A stretch of 64,000 nt of DNA from Polymorphum gilvum SL003B-26A1. GTDB taxonomy: Bacteria; Pseudomonadota; Alphaproteobacteria; Rhizobiales; Stappiaceae. The stretch lies in assembly GCF_000192745.1 (NCBI RefSeq), contig NC_015259.1:697001-761000 (forward strand). The letters run 5' to 3'. Positions 43,523-52,271 of this stretch are shown piece by piece. Under the pieces are notes generated by a model that worked only from the letters and a program-made list of their open reading frames with translations, ran no database searches and had not been told where the DNA came from. Every line of letters begins with the position of its first letter. Positions within the stretch are counted from its first letter, which is position 1. Made by a program: the position numbers and the translations under genes.

Positions 43523-43544
43523 AACCTGTGACGGTTCACAGGAT
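43523..43544 (+). promoter_or_regulatory. lux-box-like palindrome upstream of the luxI gene
   Basis: AACCTGTGA-N4-TCACAGGAT lies 56-77 bases before the synthase start and shares 17 of 18 defined bases with the box at 40624. It suggests autoinduction of the synthase. Confidence 0.75.
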
Positions 43545-43572
43545 GGCAGCGCACGCGATCTCTGGCTGAATG

Positions 43573-43591
43573 CTCCCAAACAATTTGGGAG
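43573..43591 (+). promoter_or_regulatory. Hairpin overlapping the luxI ribosome site
   Basis: CTCCCAAA-CAA-TTTGGGAG is a perfect 8-bp stem whose 3' arm contains most of the GGGAGGG Shine-Dalgarno (43587-43593). Folding would hide it and limit synthase translation. Confidence 0.55.
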
Positions 43592-43599
43592 GGAAGCCA

Positions 43600-44220
43600 T
43601 TGCTTCACATCATATCGAAAGAGAACGCACACCTGCATTGGGATGCGCTCGCGTCCATGCACCAGCTCCGCCGGAGCGTCTTCAGGGAACGGCTTGGCTG
43701 GGATGTCACTGTTGTCAACGGGCTGGAGCTCGACCAGTTCGACCTGCCGGACGCGCATTACCTTGTTCACACTGCGCTGGACGGCCGCGTGAACGCCTGC
43801 ACGCGGCTCCTGCCGACGACAGGTCCGTACCTGCTGGCCGATGTGTTCCCGGAGCTGGTGGACGGGGAGATGCCGTGCGCGCACGACATCTGGGAAAGCA
43901 CCCGCTTCTGTGCCGATCAGGCGACGGCGCCGGCGAACATCGCGGCCGTCCTCATGGCCGGGATGCTGGAATTTGGCCAGTTCACCGGGCTCCGCGCCTA
44001 TGTGTCGGTGTCCGACATCCGCATGGAGCCGATCATGCGCCGGGCCGGCTGGAACCCCATCCGCCTTGGCAAGACCATGGAGACCGGCACCGACACGGCT
44101 GCGGCTGAGTGGCTGGAGGTGTCGTCCGAGTATCTGGCGCGTGTACGCAAGCGTGCTGGCGCGACGGGCTCCCTCATCGCCAACCTTGCCGAGCTTCGTC
44201 AGGAAAGGGTTGCGGCATGA
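43600..44220 (+). CDS. LuxI/TraI-family acyl-homoserine-lactone synthase
   Basis: With the TTG start at 43600 behind GGGAGGGAAGCCA the product has 206 residues and begins MLHIISKEN like other family members; ATG 43570 would add ten. Conserved LuxI residues are present: LRRSVFRERLGWDV (Arg, Phe, Trp), ELDQFDLPDAHYLV (Glu, Asp, Asp), ACTRLLPT (Arg) and DIWESTRFC (Glu, Arg). It would make an acyl-homoserine lactone from S-adenosylmethionine and acyl-ACP; the acyl chain cannot be told. It is coupled to the next gene by ATGA. Confidence 0.92.
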   Translation: MLHIISKENAHLHWDALASMHQLRRSVFRERLGWDVTVVNGLELDQFDLPDAHYLVHTALDGRVNACTRLLPTTGPYLLADVFPELVDGEMPCAHDIWESTRFCADQATAPANIAAVLMAGMLEFGQFTGLRAYVSVSDIRMEPIMRRAGWNPIRLGKTMETGTDTAAAEWLEVSSEYLARVRKRAGATGSLIANLAELRQERVAA

Positions 44221-44402
44221 CCCACGATACCGAATGGCCGGCATCCTCGCCGCATAGCGGTGAACATCAGTCCCGCATCGAAGCCAATCGCCTCGCGTGG
44301 TGCATCCGGTATCTTGCGGACGAAGCCCGTCGCAGCGGATTCGACGAGACGGCGGCAGCGTTGGAGGCTGTAAAACTGCCTCGCAAAAACGACCGTTCAT
44401 GA
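44217..44402 (+). CDS. Small protein translationally coupled to luxI
   Basis: This 61-residue acidic protein has an ATG overlapping the synthase stop (ATGA). It contains RIEANRLAWCIRYLADEARRSGFDETAAALEAV, a single helical region, and no membrane segment. The position suggests a modulator of the LuxR/LuxI circuit such as an antiactivator, but there is no family evidence. Confidence 0.6.
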   Translation: MTHDTEWPASSPHSGEHQSRIEANRLAWCIRYLADEARRSGFDETAAALEAVKLPRKNDRS

Positions 44403-44419
44403 GGGCGCGGTCGATTTGA

Positions 44420-44455
44420 GAAAGGCGGAACCAGTTTCCGCCTTTCGTCTTTTTC
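44420..44455 (+). terminator. Terminator of the luxR-luxI unit
   Basis: GAAAGGCGGAA/TTCCGCCTTTC, a perfect 11-bp stem, is followed by GTCTTTTT. Confidence 0.88.
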
Positions 44456-44507
44456 TCAAAACTCATCCCGAAACCTGATAAACTAAACACGTTTCAATTA
44501 ACGGAAT

Positions 44508-45083
44508 TTGAGAAGAGTGAATATTGGTTATGCCCGAGTATCTACCGCGGAACAGAATCTGACCCTCCAAACCGACGCCCTTGAGGCGGCCGGGTGCGAA
44601 CGGGTCTTCGTCGAGACCGCTTCCGGCGCGCAGCGCGACCGTCCGGAGCTTGAGCGTGCGCTCGACTTTATGAGGCCCGGCGACACACTTGTCGTCTGGA
44701 AGCTCGACCGCCTGGCCCGGTCCATGCGGCAGCTCATCGACACGGTGGAGCTTCTCCACTCGAAGGGCATGGGCTTCCTTTCCATGACCGAGGCCATCGA
44801 CACGACGACCGCCGGCGGCATGCTGGTGTTCCACATCTTCGGCGCGCTGGCACAGTTCGAGCGCGCAATCATCCGCGAGCGCACAAGAGCTGGACTGGAT
44901 GCCGCCCGTGCCCGTGGCCGCAAGGGCGGCCGTCGACCGAAACTATCCCAATCGGACATCCGCGACGCCAGAGCCCTCTTGCGCGACCCTGAGGTAAGCG
45001 TCGCGGAAGTGGCCAAACGCCTTAATGTGTCGCCCGCTACACTATACCGGCACCTACCGGGCGGGCGAGCGGGTGCAGTCTGA
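44508..45083 (+). CDS. Serine recombinase (resolvase/invertase family)
   Basis: This 191-residue protein starts at TTG 44508. Its catalytic domain has the Ser nucleophile at residue 12 (YARVSTAEQ), the GDTLVVWKLDRLARS motif and the long E helix (GALAQFERAIIRERTRAGL). A C-terminal Hin-like helix-turn-helix follows (VSVAEVAKRLNVSPATLYRHL). Such enzymes resolve multimers or invert DNA. It ends 12 bases before IS481 copy 2. No paired res sites were recognised. Confidence 0.88.
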   Translation: MRRVNIGYARVSTAEQNLTLQTDALEAAGCERVFVETASGAQRDRPELERALDFMRPGDTLVVWKLDRLARSMRQLIDTVELLHSKGMGFLSMTEAIDTTTAGGMLVFHIFGALAQFERAIIRERTRAGLDAARARGRKGGRRPKLSQSDIRDARALLRDPEVSVAEVAKRLNVSPATLYRHLPGGRAGAV

Positions 45084-45095
45084 ACGTCACTTATC

Positions 45096-46199
45096 TGTCC
45101 ACTTAACCTTCTTGGCTAACGAATGACATGACGGTTTCGACAGGCCGTCTGCCTTGGTTGCGGTAGCCCAGATGCGGGCGCTCTGTGTTGTAGTGGACGA
45201 GCCAGGCGTCGAGATCGGCCTGCAGGGCTTCGACGGTCTCGTAGAAAGTCTCGCGCATCTTCACCCGGAAGAACTCGTCCAGCACCGTGCCGTTGAAGCG
45301 CTCGACGAAGCCGTTGGTCTTTGGCGTCTTCACCTTCGTGCGGCGGTGCTCGATGCCATTGAGGTCGAGATAGAGCTCGTAAGGATGCCGGTCCGTCCCG
45401 CAGAACTCGCGGCCATTGTCGGTCAGCACGGCTTTCACCGGCAAATCGAGATGGCGGTAGAAGGGCAGCACGTCGTTGTGCAGTACTGCGACCGCCGCCT
45501 CGGGCTGCTTGGAGACGTGCAGGAAGCCGAAGGCGTAGCTGCCGAAGGTATCGACCACGGCGTGCAGATAGACCTTGCCGACGCCCTTGAGACTGCCCAC
45601 GAAGAACGTGTCGGCCGACAGGAGCTCGCCCGGCGCGCTTGATTCCACGTGCCTTTCCCGGAAGCAGGGGTTCAGCTTCTCCAGGAAGGCGGCCTGTTCG
45701 GGCGTGATCTCGATGGCCGTCTCGGCGTTCTGTGCCTCCAGCGCCAGCCAGCGCTCGACCTTGGTGCCGAGGCCGCTTTCGTTGAGGATCTTCTGGATGG
45801 TGATCGACGACACCCGGACACCTTCCAGCGCCAGCATCGCCTCGTGCCGATTACAGCCATAGGCGGGATGCGCCAGCGCAAGCTCCTTGATCCTGTCCAC
45901 CACCTCGGGCGCCGTCGTCTGCGGATGGCTCTTGTGGATCGGCGGCAGGTCCTTCAGCCCGTCGAACCCTTGCGTCTGAAACCGGCGCTTCCACTCGTAG
46001 AAGCTGGTCCGGTCCATGCCTCGCTGACGGCAGGCCTCGGCGACGTTGCCGAGTTCCCTCGCCAGCTCAAGCACGCTCAAACGCTGCTGCGCCACCTTGC
46101 TGGCGGCATCACGAGGCGAGGCCTGCCTTGCTGTTGATGATTGTCCCATGGGATCTTCCTCCTTTCCAACGATAGCACGGAAAGAAGGTTAAGTGCACA
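45096..46199 (-). mobile_element. IS481-family insertion sequence, copy 2 (1104 bases, inverted)
   Basis: Its ends are as in copy 1. It is flanked by a 7-bp direct duplication ACTTATC (45089-45095 and 46200-46206), so it is an intact simple insertion. It lies opposite in orientation to copy 1, 26 kb apart. Confidence 0.92.
45103..46149 (-). CDS. IS481-family transposase, copy 2
   Basis: This 348-residue protein is identical in sequence to the product at 17656-18702, with the same helix-turn-helix and DDE residues. It appears intact. Confidence 0.93.
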   Translation of the reverse strand: MGQSSTARQASPRDAASKVAQQRLSVLELARELGNVAEACRQRGMDRTSFYEWKRRFQTQGFDGLKDLPPIHKSHPQTTAPEVVDRIKELALAHPAYGCNRHEAMLALEGVRVSSITIQKILNESGLGTKVERWLALEAQNAETAIEITPEQAAFLEKLNPCFRERHVESSAPGELLSADTFFVGSLKGVGKVYLHAVVDTFGSYAFGFLHVSKQPEAAVAVLHNDVLPFYRHLDLPVKAVLTDNGREFCGTDRHPYELYLDLNGIEHRRTKVKTPKTNGFVERFNGTVLDEFFRVKMRETFYETVEALQADLDAWLVHYNTERPHLGYRNQGRRPVETVMSFVSQEG

Positions 46200-47332
46200 A
46201 CTTATCCGGCCGAAATACGGTTGTTGGCGACTTCACATAGCGTCCGGAACCGGTCCGCTACGTCCTGTGTCACAATCTGCTTTGGGTCCGTCCCCATCTT
46301 TGCAAGCAATAGCCGCATCGGTCTGGTCTTGTGAAAGTCCAAGCCGGCTGTCTTGAATGCATCTTCGAAGCGCTTCGCGATACGCGGAATTTTGTCGTTC
46401 ACCTTGAGGGAGACGCCTTTTAGCTCTTTTGCGTAACTTTCATGTACCAGGGTTTCGTACACCTTGGGATCAATCAGGTCTTCCATATCGGCTTCCTTCG
46501 GCGGCGACGAGCCGAACGCATCTGCAATGAAGATCACGTTCTTGTCGCTGATGAGCTTCGACTTCACCAGCTCATCGCGTGTGGTCTTCGCGTCCTTCTC
46601 ATGATCGAGAAGGGCCAGCACGTTCAATTGCTCCGATGAAAGCAAGGCGACCATGTAGGGGATCTTCTGTGCACCGCCTGCTGGCGTGATCGTGATGTCC
46701 CCTCTCAGCCCACCTCCGCCGTTGGAATTCAGGTATTCGGAGATCGAGGACAATGCCCAGTAGTCGGTGACGCCTTCGACAACAAGATTGTTCGGCCCAA
46801 TGAATAGGCTCTGTGCCAGGTCGTAGCCAAGCGCTGCTTGCAGCGGAAACAGTGTCCGCGCGTCCCCAGAGGGGTCGTTCGACACGGTGGTTCCGACTTC
46901 TTCAGCAATGCTGACCGTGCGAACGGTATCTAGCCGGTGCGTCGGAACCATGAACGGGGAATGTGTCGTATACAGAATCTGGTTCTTAAAGTCGGCCTCG
47001 AAGTGGTTCAGCAAATCTCGTTGCGATTTTGCATGAAGATAAAGCCCCGGTTCATCGAGGAGAAGGATAGCGTCTTCGGCCGCACCGCCTTTCGTGTCGG
47101 CTGCAAAAGTCACATAGAACGAAAAGAACCACTGAAAGCCGCGACTCCGTTCGTTGAGGTTTACCTCGACATCGAAGGTAGCATTCGGGTCGGATACGAA
47201 GGTGTTGATATGCTCGGCATCCGTATCGAACCGGACCTTCAACGGGCGGTCTTTCCAAAGCCGGCGGATTTCTGACGTAATAACTGCGCTAGCCCGATTG
47301 GCGAGCTGGTTGCGCGTCTCATGTTCTTTCTG

Positions 47333-48555
47333 TGTATAAGTTATGACTTGATCTGACAGGCGGCATCGTGAAGCTGAGGTGAGAGCCGAGGCCGGGCGTG
47401 GAGCGGTTGGGGTGGCGTAACGCCCGGCCTCGGCGTTGGAGGACGTCGAGATGACCAAGGACCAGAAGATCATTCGTGCGAAGGTGGGGCTGCTGGAGCT
47501 CGCCCGGCAGCTCGGCAATGTAAGCCAGGCCTGCAAGATGATGGGCTATTCACGGGACAGCTTCTATCGCTTCAAGGAGCTCTACGAGACCGGGGGCGAG
47601 ATGGCGCTGCAGGAACTCAGCCGGCGCAAGCCGCTTCTGGCGAACCGGGTGGCGCCGGAGGTGGAAGCGCTGGTCATCGAGCTGGCGCTGGAGCTGCCGG
47701 CCTATGGACAGGTGCGGATCGCCAACGAGCTGCGCAAGCGCGGGCATTCGATCTCGCCGGCGGGCGTGCGCGGCGTCTGGCAGCGCAATGACCTGGAGAC
47801 GATGAAGAAGCGCCTGAAGGCGCTGGAGGCGAAAGTCGCCCAGGACGGGATCGTGCTGACCGAGAGCCAACTCGCCGCCCTCGAGAAGGCCAAGGCCGAC
47901 AAGGAAGCCCATGGCGAGTTCGAGAGCGAATGCCCGGGCTACTGCGGCGCGCAGGACACCTTTTACGTTGGCAACATGAAAGGCGTGGGACGGATCTATC
48001 AGCAGACTTTCGTCGACACCTACTCGAAGGTGGCCTTCGCCAAGCTCTACGACCGCAAGACGCCGATCACGGCGGCCGATCTCCTGAACGACCGCGTGGT
48101 GCCGTTCTTCGATGCCCAGGAGGTAAAGCTGTGCCGGGTGCTGACCGACCGCGGCACGGAGTTCTGCGGCAACCCCGAGCGCCACGAATACGAGCTCTAC
48201 CTCGCGGTCGAGGATATCGACCATTCCAGGACGAAGGCGAAGAGCCCGCAGACGAACGGCATCGTGGAGCGGTTCCACAAGACCGTGCTCGAGGAGTTCT
48301 ACCGCGTCGTGTTCCGAAAGAAGATCTATCGGTCCGTGGACGAGCTGCAAGCCGACCTCGACGACTGGATCAGGAGCTACAACGAGCAGCGTGAGCACCA
48401 GGGCAGATGGTGCTTCGGCAAGACGCCGATGCAGACATTTCTTGACGCCAAGCCGCTCGCAAAGGAGAAAATGATCGCAGCCTGATCGGCATCCGACAGG
48501 CGCGACCCGACCGACATCCAGATGTCAACTGTCCGACGAAGTCTAAACTTCTACA
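47333..48555 (+). mobile_element. IS481-type insertion sequence (1223 bases)
   Basis: The imperfect terminal repeats begin TGTA(T/G)AAGTT and continue GACTT..TC.GACAG. The element is flanked by a 7-bp duplication CTTTCTG (47326-47332 and 48556-48562). It is different from the other IS481 pair in this window and breaks the OLD-family gene. Confidence 0.9.
47451..48485 (+). CDS. IS481-type transposase
   Basis: This 344-residue protein has an N-terminal helix-turn-helix ([22 protein letters not shown]) and a DDE core: Asp in [11 protein letters not shown], Asp in [10 protein letters not shown], Glu in [24 protein letters not shown] precedes the ATG; TTG 47436 would add five residues. It is intact. 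Confidence 0.93.
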   Translation: MTKDQKIIRAKVGLLELARQLGNVSQACKMMGYSRDSFYRFKELYETGGEMALQELSRRKPLLANRVAPEVEALVIELALELPAYGQVRIANELRKRGHSISPAGVRGVWQRNDLETMKKRLKALEAKVAQDGIVLTESQLAALEKAKADKEAHGEFESECPGYCGAQDTFYVGNMKGVGRIYQQTFVDTYSKVAFAKLYDRKTPITAADLLNDRVVPFFDAQEVKLCRVLTDRGTEFCGNPERHEYELYLAVEDIDHSRTKAKSPQTNGIVERFHKTVLEEFYRVVFRKKIYRSVDELQADLDDWIRSYNEQREHQGRWCFGKTPMQTFLDAKPLAKEKMIAA

Positions 48556-49454
48556 CTTTCTGGCCAAGGAGGCTTTGCAGTTCCTGAGGTCGAAGTCCCG
48601 CAACCTTGCACATCTTCTCGAAATTGACGTCGGCAGGCGTCTGCTGGTTCTGTTCTTTTCGCTGAAGAAATTCCGCGACATTTTGGTGGCCGTTCAGTTC
48701 GGGATATTCATCCAGATACATGAATACGGGCATCTGTGCGATCGCCCATTGGCGCGCGTTCTTTTCGCCTTCTATGTCCCCGGCGATTGTGTTGGCGAGG
48801 TCCTCCAGCTCGGCCACATGAGCGTCCTGTGTGTCGGTAAGTTCGGCATCGGCTGTAGCCATTGCCTGGCGCAACGCAGCAAGAGCAGGCTTCGCCTTGT
48901 TGGCCCATGCAAGCGCATCTGCCGACGGGGCAACGTCCGCGTCAAACTTGTCAGCGGCAGCCTCCAGAACGGTACGCACTTGTTCGTCCAGCTTGGCGGC
49001 TTTGGCTTTTACTGCTGGAACGATCTTGCGAATTTTCGACTTGATCGCGGCAGCATCAAATTCTTGGGCGGACACGCCCTCGAATCCCACTGTCCTCCTG
49101 TCGCCATAAGCGCGGCCAATTCGGACCGCTATGGCGGTTCCACCGCGCGCCCATAGCTTGCCCAGTTCAGTCCTGTCCGCGTTGTCCAACTCCCACAACG
49201 TGGCGACGACAGGGGTGGTGTCGGAACACTCCTCAAGTCTGCGATGCCGGGGAAAATCCTTCACCTTGCTGAGCGCCTTGAAGCCGTCGCTCGGGTTCAA
49301 GCTGTGAAGCGCGCGCAGTAGGTTGGATTTGCCGCTTTCATTCCGGCCGAGAAGTGAGGTGAGTTGGCCGACATGAATAAGCCCGCTGTCGGTGATCGAG
49401 CGGTAGTTCTGGATACGGAACTGCTTGAGCTTCATGATCGGCCCTTCCTTGCGT

Positions 49455-49697
49455 CTAATGCTTCATGTCTTTGGGCGGGTTGGGGTCATTGCCAGGCGCA
49501 ACCGTATCGGAATCGCGCCACTTTCCGTCGCGGCCCTGAATCCGCACTTCGCCGCCTCCCGCCTTTTCCACGACCTGCTTGGCCGCACGTTCGGCATCCG
49601 CCTGTCGTTCATGGACGCTACTGGCCCGCTCCGCGCCAGCGCCTTTCACAGCCCAGCCCTTCGGGTGTTTGACCACATACCGGTCGTTCTTCGACAT
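49455..49697 (-). CDS. DUF2188 family protein
   Basis: This 80-residue protein (MSKNDRYVVKHPKGWAVKGAGAERASSVHERQADAERAAKQVVEKAGGGEVRIQGRDGKWRD when read in pieces) fits the DUF2188 family of small proteins with a WAVK strand, a helix and a final I-Q-G/RDG strand. It precedes the OLD gene by 19 bases on the same strand and probably shares its transcript. Function unknown. Confidence 0.8.
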   Translation of the reverse strand: MSKNDRYVVKHPKGWAVKGAGAERASSVHERQADAERAAKQVVEKAGGGEVRIQGRDGKWRDSDTVAPGNDPNPPKDMKH

Positions 49698-49798
49698 CGC
49701 TCTCTCCAAATGCGTTGACGGCGATTCCCCTATGGGATAAGAAAGTATACGGGCAGTGTTTCGCTGTCAATAAAGTTACTGTACGGATCGGAGCGCAC

Positions 49799-50677
49799 AT
49801 GTCGGGAGGTGGCCCAGAGCTACGGTGGGGGGTCGAGCAACGGCTTGAGTTTATTGAGTTCCGCCTCTTCTGGGAGGGCGGCATCAACCGCTCAGACATC
49901 ACCGGATTTTTCGGCGTATCGGTGCCGCAGGCGTCGAAGGACCTGACCCAGTACCAGGAACTCGCGCCCGATAACGTGCGGTATGACCGCAGCGAGAAGC
50001 GCTACTTCGCGACCGAGTCGTTCCGCCCGCGCTTCCTGAAACCGGACGCAGATCGCTACCTCGCGCAGCTTCTGTTCGCGGCCGATCCCGCTCTCCACGG
50101 TGAGCGGACATGGCTGACCAGCCCCCCGAGCGTGGATACCATGCCCGTGCCGCATCGCCGGGTGGACATCGCTGTCCTCCGTATGATCCTGGCTGCGGTC
50201 CGGGGCCAAGCCTCGGTTGAGGTTCTCTATCAGTCGATGAACGAGCAGCGGCCGGAGCCTGTTTGGAGGCGTATCAGCCCTCATGCCTTCGGCAGCGATG
50301 GCTTTCGCTGGCACGTCCGCGCCTTCTGTCACATCGACAACAGGTTCAAGGATTTCCTTCTCTCGCGATGCCTTGAGGTCCGGTCGCTCGGGGAGCCCGG
50401 GGCGCGACCCGAAGAAGATAAGCAGTGGGCAGTTTTCTTCGACGTGGAACTTTCGCCCAATCCGAAGATCGGCGAGAATCAGAGAAAGATAATCGCGCAG
50501 GATTACGGCATGCGCGACGACAGTATCGCAATCCCCGTCAGGCGGGCGCTGCTTTACTACTTCCGAAAACGCTTGCGTTTGGACGTGGCGGATGTCCTCG
50601 ACGATCCACACGAGACGCCCGTCGTCGTCACCAACCGTGTGGAATTTGATGCCGCCTTGGCTGAGGCGATGCAGTGA
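49799..50677 (+). CDS. WYL-domain transcription regulator (BrxR/CapW type)
   Basis: This 292-residue protein starts at MSGGGPELRW. The N-terminal winged helix is RLEFIEFRLFWEGGINRSDITGFF...SVPQASKDLTQYQ. The central WYL domain has VEVLYQSM, then WRRISPHAFGSDGFRWHVRAFCHIDNRFKDFLLSR, and a C-terminal WCX-like domain follows. This is the layout of BrxR/CapW repressors that head antiphage islands. It is divergent from the DUF2188-OLD unit and lies directly before hsdM, so it probably controls both. Confidence 0.88.
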   Translation: MSGGGPELRWGVEQRLEFIEFRLFWEGGINRSDITGFFGVSVPQASKDLTQYQELAPDNVRYDRSEKRYFATESFRPRFLKPDADRYLAQLLFAADPALHGERTWLTSPPSVDTMPVPHRRVDIAVLRMILAAVRGQASVEVLYQSMNEQRPEPVWRRISPHAFGSDGFRWHVRAFCHIDNRFKDFLLSRCLEVRSLGEPGARPEEDKQWAVFFDVELSPNPKIGENQRKIIAQDYGMRDDSIAIPVRRALLYYFRKRLRLDVADVLDDPHETPVVVTNRVEFDAALAEAMQ

Positions 50678-50732
50678 AACGGGGAGACGCCGGCTTGAAG
50701 GTCAAGAACAACATTATGAGGTGGGGCAAATC

Positions 50733-52271
50733 ATGCTGACCGGCGAAATCCGGAGCCAGATCGACAGCATCTGGAACGACTTCTGGGCAGGCGGCGTCGC
50801 CAATCCGCTCTCCGTCATGGAGCAGATGACCTATCTGCTGTTCATCAAGCGTCTGGACGACCTGCACACCGTTGAAGAGCGCAAGAGCCAGACGCTCAAG
50901 ATTCCAATGGAGCGCCGTATCTTCCCGGAGGGGCGGGACGATAAGGGCCGCCCCTATGACGATCTCCGTTGGTCGCGGTTCAAGAACTTCGAGCCACGCG
51001 AGATGATGGACGTGGTCGACGAGCACGTCTTTCCGTTCCTGCGCGCGCTCAACGGAAGTCAGTCCAGCTACGGCAAGCTGATGCGTGACGCCCGCCTTGG
51101 GTTCTCCAATCCGGCGCTGCTGGCGAAGGTGGTCGAGAAGCTCGATCGCATCCCCATGGAGGATCGCGACACCAAAGGCGACGTATATGAGTACATGCTC
51201 GCGAAGATCGCGAGCGCCGGTCAGAATGGCCAGTTCCGCACACCACGGCACATCATCCGGCTGATGGTCGAGATGACCGCGCCGAAGCCCACCGACGCGA
51301 TCTGTGACCCCGCCGCCGGCACCTGCGGCTTCCTCGTAGCCGCTGGTGAGTATCTTCGCGAAAAGCATCCCGAACTGATGCGCGACCCTGCATTGCGGAA
51401 GCATTTCCACGAGGGTCTGTTCCACGGGTTCGATTTCGACACCACCATGCTGCGCATCGGCGCCATGAACATGACGCTGCACGGCGTCGAGAACCCGAAT
51501 GTTACCTATCGCGACAGCCTGGCCGAGGACCATGCCGAGGACGCGGGTGCCTATTCCCTGGTGCTGGCGAATCCGCCTTTCGCCGGATCGCTCGATTACG
51601 AGGCGACCGCCAAGGATCTCCAGAAGATCGTCAAGACGAGGAAGACGGAGCTTCTGTTCATCGCGCTCTTCCTGCGTCTCCTGAAAACAGGAGGCAGGGC
51701 GGCGGTGATTGTGCCTGACGGCGTCCTGTTCGGTTCGTCCGGTGCGCACAAGGACATCCGCCGCATGCTTGTCGAGGACCACAAGCTCGATGCGGTCATC
51801 AAGCTGCCCTCGGGCGTGTTCCGTCCTTACGCGGGTGTGTCCACCGCAATCCTCCTCTTCACCAAGACTGGCGTCGGTGGCACCGAGAATGTCTGGTTCT
51901 ATGACGTGGCGGCCGACGGTCTCAGCCTCGATGACAAGCGTGCGGAACTCTTGCCGCCCGAAAAGCAGGGGCCGACACCTGCTCAGCCGCTGACCGAGGC
52001 AGAACACGAAAAGAACAATCTGCCCGACATCCTGGCCCGGTGGGGAAATCTCGCCGCCGAGGCTGAGCGCCCCCGCACCGCGCAGAGCTTCTTGGTACCA
52101 GTGGCCGATATCCGGGCGACCGGATCATGGGACCTGTCGCTCAACCGCTACAAGGAGGTGCAGCACGAAGAGGTCGCCTACCAATCCCCGAAGGAGATCG
52201 TCGCCGAGCTGCGTGCGATCGAGGCCGAAATCACCGAAGGTCTGGACCGGCTTGAGGAGATGCTGGGATGA
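50733..52271 (+). CDS. hsdM: Type I restriction-modification DNA methyltransferase subunit
   Basis: This 512-residue HsdM has the N-terminal domain WNDFWAGGVANPLSVMEQMTYLLFIKRLDD, the GQFRTPRHIIRLM segment, AdoMet motif I DPAAGTCGFL and catalytic motif IV NPPF. It methylates adenine within a site chosen by HsdS. ATG 50733 is preceded by GAGGTGGGGCAAATC. Its stop overlaps hsdS by ATGA. The matching HsdR subunit is absent from the window. Confidence 0.93.
   Translation: MLTGEIRSQIDSIWNDFWAGGVANPLSVMEQMTYLLFIKRLDDLHTVEERKSQTLKIPMERRIFPEGRDDKGRPYDDLRWSRFKNFEPREMMDVVDEHVFPFLRALNGSQSSYGKLMRDARLGFSNPALLAKVVEKLDRIPMEDRDTKGDVYEYMLAKIASAGQNGQFRTPRHIIRLMVEMTAPKPTDAICDPAAGTCGFLVAAGEYLREKHPELMRDPALRKHFHEGLFHGFDFDTTMLRIGAMNMTLHGVENPNVTYRDSLAEDHAEDAGAYSLVLANPPFAGSLDYEATAKDLQKIVKTRKTELLFIALFLRLLKTGGRAAVIVPDGVLFGSSGAHKDIRRMLVEDHKLDAVIKLPSGVFRPYAGVSTAILLFTKTGVGGTENVWFYDVAADGLSLDDKRAELLPPEKQGPTPAQPLTEAEHEKNNLPDILARWGNLAAEAERPRTAQSFLVPVADIRATGSWDLSLNRYKEVQHEEVAYQSPKEIVAELRAIEAEITEGLDRLEEMLG

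Larger units (their letters stand above)
46202..49435 (-). pseudogene. OLD-family ATP-dependent nuclease split by an IS481-type element
   Basis: The N-terminal part (49435-48556) begins MKLKQFRIQNYRSI and has Walker A GRNESGKSN (Lys36). The C-terminal part (47325-46202) has Walker B ILLLDEPGLYLH, the YTTHSPFMVP switch and a Toprim domain (LVVEGVTDYWAL, then ALLDHEKDAKTTRDE). Removing the IS and one CTTTCTG copy gives LLGQKEHETRN and an uninterrupted frame of 667 residues. OLD nucleases serve in antiphage defence (as in P2 Old or Gabija GajA), but no GajB-like helicase is present. Inactive as it stands. Confidence 0.92.
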
